5,491 bases of DNA, from NCBI GenBank assembly GCA_002401185.1, contig NVSH01000005.1:20357-25847 (forward strand), written 5' to 3'. Within the stretch, counting starts at the first letter, position 1. Each line of letters begins with the position of its first letter. The translations under genes were made by a program, and so were the position numbers. This document shows, in pieces, positions 1-5,491 of this stretch. Below the pieces are notes generated by a model that was not told the DNA's origin, did no database searches, and worked only from the letters and a program-made list of their open reading frames with translations. This DNA is from Gammaproteobacteria bacterium. Its GTDB lineage: Bacteria > Pseudomonadota > Gammaproteobacteria > SZUA-229.

Positions 1-309
1 TTTTTTGTCTGGGTATGGCTGAGTATCGCCATAATACTCACCACCGGTTACTGGATGTTATTCAGCTATTTCGGGGGCTTTGCTGGTGCGGGCACGCATA
101 TCCACCTCATGCATGGCGGCGGTCTTATAATGATTGTTATTTACCTGTATGTTTTCTATTTACCTTATCAACGTTTAAAACAGGCCGTCATTATTCAGGA
201 TTATCCACTCGCTGGCGAACAACTCAACCGTATCCGGAAGCTCATTGGTATCAACACCCTCATAGGGTTACTGGTCACCACCGTGGCCAGTGCGGGTCGC
301 TACCTGTAA
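1..309 (+). CDS. CopD-like small integral membrane protein, 5' end missing
   Basis: This is the last 102 codons of a gene read in frame from base 1 and ending at TAA 307-309. The start lies upstream of the window. The visible part has three hydrophobic stretches, at about residues 2-22, 40-56 and 81-97 of the fragment, so it is an inner-membrane protein. The His-rich link THIHLMHGGG before the second helix and the basic LNRIRKLIGIN segment before the last helix resemble short stand-alone CopD-family proteins of proteobacteria, usually about 150 residues. Such proteins are named after copper resistance protein D, but for the short versions a role in copper transport is not established. The histidines could bind metal or heme; that is inference. 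Nothing adjacent is a recognisable copper gene. No terminator was found after it. The family call is fairly sure, the function is not. Confidence 0.72.
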   Translation, partial: FFVWVWLSIAIILTTGYWMLFSYFGGFAGAGTHIHLMHGGGLIMIVIYLYVFYLPYQRLKQAVIIQDYPLAGEQLNRIRKLIGINTLIGLLVTTVASAGRYL

Positions 310-347
310 AAAGACTAGCCCTATAAATAAGATATAAACCAACGTCG

Positions 348-375
348 TTGATGTATATAGCAAATCAACTATATT
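348..375 (+). promoter_or_regulatory. candidate sigma-70 promoter upstream of the cytochrome c gene
   Basis: TTGATG at 348-353 and TATATT at 370-375 are separated by 16 bases, each close to the -35 and -10 consensus. Transcription would start near 382 and leave a leader of about 130 bases. The -35 box sits inside an inverted repeat, GTTGAT at 347-352 and ATCAAC at 364-369, so a regulator could bind over the promoter. The region is AT-rich, so a chance match is possible. A promoter nearer the gene cannot be excluded. Confidence 0.35.
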
Positions 376-502
376 TAATGTAACATCTGCCGCCACAACG
401 GATAGCTACTGTATTTTCATCATGGTAGTCAACTTAAAAACATTATATCGTTGATTGTGGATCGACACGTAAATTTGTGAAACATCAACATTTTAAACAA
501 CT

Positions 503-508
503 GAGGAG
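503..508 (+). promoter_or_regulatory. strong Shine-Dalgarno site of the cytochrome c gene
   Basis: GAGGAG lies six bases before the ATG at 515 and fixes that start. It is the only strong ribosome binding site in the window. The four other visible starts (920, 2922, 5074 and 5320) have none, which suggests that the cytochrome is the most heavily translated gene here. Confidence 0.8.
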
Positions 509-514
509 TAACCT

Positions 515-823
515 ATGAAACGTCAAATTTTAGCAATCGTATCGGCTTTAACACTTGCTGTTAGCGCCAATGTATCTTTCGCTGGCGATGCTGCTGCAGG
601 CAAGGCTAAAGCTATCACTTGTGTTGGTTGTCACGGTGCTGCTGGTGTTAGTGCTATCCCAACATTCCCTAATTTAGCCGGCCAAAAAGAAGCTTATCTT
701 GCTAAACAATTAAAAGATTTCAAAAGCGGTAGTCGCAAAGACCCCACAATGAACAGCATGTCCGCGCCTTTAAGCGACGCTGACATAGCTAATCTTGCTG
801 CTTATTACGCAGGTCTGAAATAA
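515..823 (+). CDS. periplasmic monoheme cytochrome c, class I (c4/c553-like)
   Basis: The product is 102 residues. Residues 1-23 form a Sec signal peptide (basic MKRQ, a hydrophobic core, then SFA before GDAAAG), giving a mature periplasmic protein of about 79 residues. CVGCH at 36-40 is the covalent heme c site, with His40 as proximal ligand. The distal ligand should be Met79 or Met82 in [11 protein letters not shown]. The spacing resembles one domain of cytochrome c4, where the first Met of a similar pair is, from memory, the ligand, so Met79 is favoured. FPNLAGQ (51-57), [12 protein letters not shown] (61-72) and [16 protein letters not shown] (86-101) are typical of the c4/c553 group. It is likely an electron shuttle to a terminal oxidase or another periplasmic reductase; the partner is not visible. 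The gene is monocistronic, with a strong ribosome site before it and a strong terminator after it. Confidence 0.93.
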   Translation: MKRQILAIVSALTLAVSANVSFAGDAAAGKAKAITCVGCHGAAGVSAIPTFPNLAGQKEAYLAKQLKDFKSGSRKDPTMNSMSAPLSDADIANLAAYYAGLK

Positions 824-850
824 GCATTATCACTCTTATTTCAGTTATAT

Positions 851-886
851 AAAAAAGCCAGCGGTTTAATCACCGCTGGCTTTTTT
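851..886 (+). terminator. bidirectional rho-independent terminator after the cytochrome c gene
   Basis: A perfect 15-bp inverted repeat has arms at 851-865 and 872-886 around a six-base loop, with a GC-rich core GCCAGCGGT/ACCGCTGGC. Six A residues open the left arm and six T residues close the right arm, so the hairpin has a T-tract on either strand. The symmetry continues outward through TTATAT at 845-850 and ATATGC at 887-892 as four further A-T pairs. It lies 27 bases past the cytochrome stop codon. It should end that transcript, and could also stop minus-strand transcription arriving from the right. Confidence 0.93.
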
Positions 887-919
887 ATATGCATATCTAA
901 CGGATACAAAATAGATACT

Positions 920-1918
920 ATGTGGACAGCGCCACGATACTTTGTTCTCAGTATATACCTCTTGCCCTGCCATCTCATTGCTTCCTCGCCGAACGATAAC
1001 TTCCAGCCATTTGAAATACGAGATCAAAACCTATTTAATCTCATCCACGGACAACCTCTTCCCACCAATGCCCACTTAAATAATAAAAACCAGGGTTTAT
1101 GGTCAAGCAGCCTGGTAATAACCAATACTCTCAATATTGAAACCAGCAACAATGAGAGCATCTACCTGGATTATGAAGCCTACCGCCTTAATGTTTCTTA
1201 TCAGTACGGGTTAAATGAAAAATGGGACATTAAATTTACTATCCCGCTAATACATCAAACAGGTGGTTTTTTAGATACCTCAATAGACAACTGGCATGAA
1301 ATTTTCAACTTGCCCCGAGCAAATCGACCCTTTGTCGAAAACAATCAATACGAAGCTAACTACACAATCGCAAAGCAGTCATTGGTCAATCTGGATGCAA
1401 CCAGTACATCATTGGGTGATGTTCAGATTAGTTTAGCTCACTCACTCATTGCACACGAAAATACGACGGTAAGCTTATGGGGCAACGTAAAACTACCAAC
1501 GGGTAACAAGAATAAATTAAGCGGCAATGGCGCGACGGACATATCAGCATGGCTCGCTATTAATCAACAACTAAGTGAAAACTGGGTAGCGAACATCAAT
1601 GCAGGTACCGTAGTATTGGGCGATAACACATACCAGAACATCCCCTTATCCGAATATACTTTTTTCGGCCATCTTATGCTCGGCTGGTCATTCAACGACT
1701 ATATTAATGTCAAAGCACAACTTCAGGGGCATACCAGTTATTACGATGAGAGCCAGCTAAAAATACTAGGTGACACTTATTTCTTAAGCTTTGGTACGTC
1801 GATAAAAATAAACGCATGTCAGCAACTGGATTTTTCCATAAGTGAAGACATAAAAGTTGATGCTTCACCCGATGCAAGTCTTCTGATCAGCTGGCGGGGT
1901 TACTCCTCAGGCTGTTAA
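920..1918 (+). CDS. DUF3187 family protein, probable outer-membrane or envelope protein
   Basis: The product is 332 residues with a likely N-terminal signal peptide (about 1-21, core FVLSIYLLPCHLIA). The rest has alternating hydrophobic and polar beta-strand character, as in an outer-membrane barrel. Features I recognise from DUF3187 are IRDQNLFNLIHGQPLP (33-48), the aromatic YLDYEAYRLNVSYQYGL block (82-98), GGFLDTSIDNWHEIFNLP (115-132), LGDVQISLAHSL (165-176), KLPTG (191-195) and GNGATDISAWLA (202-213). The length is normal for the family and the function is unknown. The C-terminus is Gly-Cys rather than the aromatic residue usual for Bam-assembled barrels. ATG 920 is the first in-frame ATG, but it has no Shine-Dalgarno site and lies only 34 bases past the upstream terminator. 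It converges on dusA with a 20-base gap. The family call is confident; localisation is inference. Confidence 0.85.
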   Translation: MWTAPRYFVLSIYLLPCHLIASSPNDNFQPFEIRDQNLFNLIHGQPLPTNAHLNNKNQGLWSSSLVITNTLNIETSNNESIYLDYEAYRLNVSYQYGLNEKWDIKFTIPLIHQTGGFLDTSIDNWHEIFNLPRANRPFVENNQYEANYTIAKQSLVNLDATSTSLGDVQISLAHSLIAHENTTVSLWGNVKLPTGNKNKLSGNGATDISAWLAINQQLSENWVANINAGTVVLGDNTYQNIPLSEYTFFGHLMLGWSFNDYINVKAQLQGHTSYYDESQLKILGDTYFLSFGTSIKINACQQLDFSISEDIKVDASPDASLLISWRGYSSGC

Positions 1919-1938
1919 TTTTGTATCTTAACGACCGC

Positions 1939-2922
1939 CTAATTAATAATTTTTGTCAGCGCCGCCTTTACCACCGCCGTATCCGCATCAGGGCGATGAC
2001 TCTCTTCACTCAGGTAACGACGCCATGCTCTGGCGCCTGGACGACCTTGAAACAAGCCCAGGATATGTCGTGTCATCGAATGTAGCGCAACCCCATTAAC
2101 GAGTTCAGCATCGATATAGTCACACATTTCCAACACAATCTCTTCACGTGATTTTATATTTGCACTTTTGTCTTGATAAATATGCGAATCAACCGATGCC
2201 AGCATATAAGGATTATGGTAAGCCTCACGCCCTATCATTGCACCATCAACATGATGCAGTTGTTGCTGCACTGTTTCGATGGTTTTAACGCCACCATTAA
2301 TGACGATGGTTAATTCAGGCCTCTGGTTTTTTAAACGATGCACATAATCGTACTTTAGCGGTGGAACCTCACGATTTTCTTTTGGACTCAGGCCTTGCAA
2401 CCAAGCTTTTCGAGCGTGCACGATAAAGGTTTCGCAGCCAGCGCTGGCAACGACCGAAATAAAGTTTTCAAAAGCCTGATAATCATCCATGTCGTCAATA
2501 CCAATGCGACACTTGACCGTAATGGGTATCGATACGCTTGTATTCATCGCCCTGACACAATCTGCTACTAATTCAGGCTTTGCCATCAGGCAGGCACCAA
2601 AAGCACCCGATCGAACACGATCACTAGGGCAGCCAACATTCAGGTTAACTTCATCAAAGCCAGCATTCTCCGCCATCAATGCACACTGCATTAACGCCTG
2701 CGGGTCACTACCACCTAGCTGCAGCGCCAAAGGATGCTCTGACGCATGGTATGCAAGCAATCTCTTTTGCTTTCCAACCGTTTGATCGTTATGCAATAAC
2801 GCACCGGTATTAATCATTTCGGTATACAACAAACTTTGCTTTGTAATCAAACGCAAAAAATAACGCGCATGACGATCAGTCCAGCCCATCATCGGTGCAA
2901 TAGAAATTTTTCGTGCATTCAT
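1939..2922 (-). CDS. dusA: tRNA-dihydrouridine(20/20a) synthase DusA
   Basis: This 327-residue FMN enzyme reduces uridine to dihydrouridine at positions 20/20a of the tRNA D-loop, using NADPH, in the cytoplasm. The N-terminal TIM barrel opens with ISIAPMMGWTDRHARYF (6-22). LQLGGSDP (67-74) and NLNVGCPSDRV (93-103) follow; Cys98 is the catalytic cysteine that protonates the uracil. TVKCRIGID (135-143, Lys137), the DusA hallmark HARKAWLQGLSPKENRE (169-185, His169 and Arg171), NGGV (209-212) and MIGREAYHNPYM (229-240) supply FMN phosphate and tRNA contacts. RHILGLFQGRPGARAWRRYLS (285-305) belongs to the C-terminal helical tRNA-binding domain. Length is normal and no key residue is missing. ATG 2922 lacks a clear ribosome site, but it places the conserved core at the expected distance from the N-terminus. 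It lies downstream of fadH on the same strand with a 118-base gap and a candidate promoter of its own. Confidence 0.96.
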   Translation of the reverse strand: MNARKISIAPMMGWTDRHARYFLRLITKQSLLYTEMINTGALLHNDQTVGKQKRLLAYHASEHPLALQLGGSDPQALMQCALMAENAGFDEVNLNVGCPSDRVRSGAFGACLMAKPELVADCVRAMNTSVSIPITVKCRIGIDDMDDYQAFENFISVVASAGCETFIVHARKAWLQGLSPKENREVPPLKYDYVHRLKNQRPELTIVINGGVKTIETVQQQLHHVDGAMIGREAYHNPYMLASVDSHIYQDKSANIKSREEIVLEMCDYIDAELVNGVALHSMTRHILGLFQGRPGARAWRRYLSEESHRPDADTAVVKAALTKIIN

Positions 2923-2959
2923 CCAAGTATTTTACGCGAATAATATAAGGAAACTCTTA

Positions 2960-2987
2960 TTAATTATCATAAATTTATGCTTATTAA
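2960..2987. repeat. imperfect palindrome over the dusA promoter, candidate operator
   Basis: A 28-base dyad is centred between 2973 and 2974; 12 of its 14 base pairs match. Its core CATAAATTTATG (2968-2979) is a perfect 12-base palindrome. It covers the spacer and -10 element of the candidate dusA promoter, where a dimeric repressor would act. It is very AT-rich, which raises the odds of a chance dyad, and it matches no operator that I recognise. Confidence 0.4.
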
Positions 2988-2990
2988 CAA
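2963..2990 (-). promoter_or_regulatory. candidate sigma-70 promoter of dusA
   Basis: Read on the minus strand, TTGTTA (2985-2990) is a -35 match and GATAAT (2963-2968) a -10 match, with a 16-base spacer. Transcription would begin near 2956, leaving a leader of about 34 bases before the dusA ATG. The spacer and -10 box lie within the imperfect palindrome at 2960-2987. No terminator was seen after fadH, so dusA may also be reached by readthrough. Confidence 0.45.
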
Positions 2991-3040
2991 ATACACACAC
3001 CGTATTTCGCAAAAATAAAACCGATATTTCCATATGAACA

Positions 3041-5095
<2,055 letters not shown>

Positions 5096-5120
5096 CTAAA
5101 CATATAATTGATTCATCGGT

Positions 5121-5148
5121 TTTATACCTACGCCCTGAATCCTATCAA
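5121..5148 (-). promoter_or_regulatory. candidate sigma-70 promoter of fadH
   Basis: On the minus strand TTGATA (5143-5148) and TATAAA (5121-5126) each match the -35 and -10 consensus at five of six positions, with a 16-base spacer. This is the best promoter match in the window. Transcription would begin near 5114, about 40 bases before the fadH ATG. I see no FadR-like operator overlapping it. The nearest symmetrical element is the palindrome at 5187-5203, about 40 bases upstream of the -35 box. Confidence 0.6.
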
Positions 5149-5186
5149 CTTATTGCTTAATCTGCTGTGTTAATCTAGATAACAGA

Positions 5187-5203
5187 TCGTTGCTGAGCAA
5201 CGA
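5187..5203. repeat. perfect 17-base palindrome in the divergent intergenic region
   Basis: TCGTTGCTGAGCAACGA is symmetrical about G5195 with two perfect 8-base arms, in the gap between the divergent fadH and ATPase genes. The odd length with a central unpaired base suits a binding site for a dimeric regulator. As RNA it would form a seven-pair hairpin with a three-base loop. No T-run follows on either strand, so it is not a rho-independent terminator. The regulator and target gene are unknown. Confidence 0.55.
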
Positions 5204-5236
5204 GTTAGGGAGCCTCTGATTAACTATGGTCCTAAC
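5204..5236. repeat. inverted repeat next to the 17-base palindrome
   Basis: GTTAGG at 5204-5209 pairs with CCTAAC at 5231-5236. A G-T pair (5210/5230), a two-base bulge and CC/GG (5213-5214 with 5228-5229) extend the stem around a 13-base loop. It begins at the base after the palindrome ends and stops 83 bases before the ATPase start. It may be a second regulator site or an RNA hairpin in a leader. It may also be chance, because the arms are short. Confidence 0.3.
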
Positions 5237-5319
5237 AATAATTGAGTTATAGTAGTGTTTAAATAATTAACCAACCTGTACACACTCTCATTTACTATTA
5301 AAAAAACCAGCGCCAGATA

Positions 5320-5491
5320 ATGTATAACGAATATTTCGGGTTTAAGGAATCGCCCTTCTCTATCGCACCAGACCCACGCTATCTATACATGACATCGCAA
5401 CACCGCGATGCGCTGGCTCACCTTATCTACGGTCTAAACAGTGAAGGCGGTTGCATACTACTAACCGGTGAAGTTGGTACCGGCAAGACGA
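5320..5491 (+). CDS. ExeA/GspA-type AAA ATPase, N-terminal part only
   Basis: The first 57 codons of a gene that runs off the right edge. MYNEYFGFKESPFSIAPDPR (1-20) and YLYMTSQHRDALAHLIYGL (21-39) are the N-terminal signature of the ExeA/GspA ATPase group. GEVGTGKT (50-57) is the Walker A ATP-binding loop, cut just after its Thr. In Aeromonas, ExeA works with ExeB to remodel peptidoglycan for assembly of the type II secretion secretin. Relatives act with MSHA pili (MshM) or in exosortase/exopolysaccharide loci. The PFSIAPDPRYLYM and HRDALAHLIYGL wording is nearer ExeA/GspA than MshM as I remember them, but a transmembrane or peptidoglycan-binding domain, which would decide, lies outside the window. 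ATG 5320 has only a poor ribosome site (CCAGCGCCAG upstream), yet it matches the usual family start. It is divergent from fadH. Confidence 0.85.
   Translation, partial: MYNEYFGFKESPFSIAPDPRYLYMTSQHRDALAHLIYGLNSEGGCILLTGEVGTGKT

Noticed and set aside
15..326. Open frame of about 100 codons overlapping the CopD-like gene
   Set aside because: It is in another frame of a gene with clear membrane-protein character. Its translation is rich in Trp, His and Arg with no recognisable family features.
450..465. FNR box TTGATTGTGGATCGA upstream of the cytochrome gene
   Set aside because: With the required four-base spacer, the right half-site reads GATCG rather than ATCAA.
962..973. Lipoprotein signal at Cys17 of the DUF3187 protein
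   Set aside because: The preceding residues are Leu-Leu-Pro. Pro directly before the Cys does not fit a lipobox, so an ordinary signal peptide is more likely.
1893..1939. Possible shared terminator between the convergent DUF3187 and dusA genes
   Set aside because: Arms around GGCGGGGTTA and TAACGACCGCC pair imperfectly across a 26-base loop, and no T-run follows on either strand.
2489..2785. Plus-strand open frame inside dusA
   Set aside because: It is antisense to highly conserved DusA sequence including the catalytic motif, has no ribosome site, and its translation looks random.
2860..2922. Phage or island integration site at the 5' end of dusA
   Set aside because: The 5' end of dusA is a known integration target, but here no integrase or duplicated end is present and a normal gene, fadH, lies next to it.
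5242..5270. Promoter TTGAGT plus TAATTA or AATAAT for the ATPase gene
   Set aside because: With acceptable spacing the -10 match is poor, and the better AATAAT leaves only 14 bases of spacer. It is too weak to annotate.

Overview
The window looks like ordinary chromosome of a gammaproteobacterium of moderate to low GC content (low forties per cent by eye). The gene set supports this: a DusA-type tRNA dihydrouridine synthase, a three-cofactor FadH-type 2,4-dienoyl-CoA reductase, a DUF3187 envelope protein, a cytochrome c4/c553-like monoheme protein, and the start of an ExeA/GspA-type ATPase. I cannot name the genus. I see no tRNA or rRNA gene, CRISPR array, transposase or integrase.

Layout. 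Positions 1-309 (+) hold the C-terminal two thirds of a CopD-like small membrane protein whose start lies outside the window. After a 205-base AT-rich gap with a candidate promoter and repeated GTTGAT/ATCAAC hexamers comes a periplasmic monoheme cytochrome c (515-823, +), closed by a textbook bidirectional terminator (851-886). A DUF3187 gene (920-1918, +) follows almost at once and ends 20 bases from the convergent dusA (1939-2922, -). Behind dusA, on the same strand, is fadH (3041-5074, -). The 118 bases between them carry a candidate dusA promoter overlapped by an imperfect palindrome. A 245-base divergent gap (5075-5319) contains a good sigma-70 type promoter for fadH, a perfect 17-base palindrome and a further hairpin-forming repeat. 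It leads into the ATPase gene (5320 onward, +), cut by the window edge just after its Walker A motif.

How the genes relate. No shared pathway is evident. The cytochrome is a soluble electron carrier, FadH clears unsaturated fatty acyl-CoA intermediates in beta-oxidation, DusA modifies the tRNA D-loop, and the ATPase probably opens an operon for envelope or secretion machinery. dusA and fadH both encode FMN-binding TIM-barrel enzymes, but they belong to different families and each seems to have its own promoter.

I did not find a convincing new biological system. The points most worth checking are non-coding: the palindromes in the two promoter regions, the crowded 5' end of the DUF3187 gene, and possible antisense transcription across that gene from dusA.
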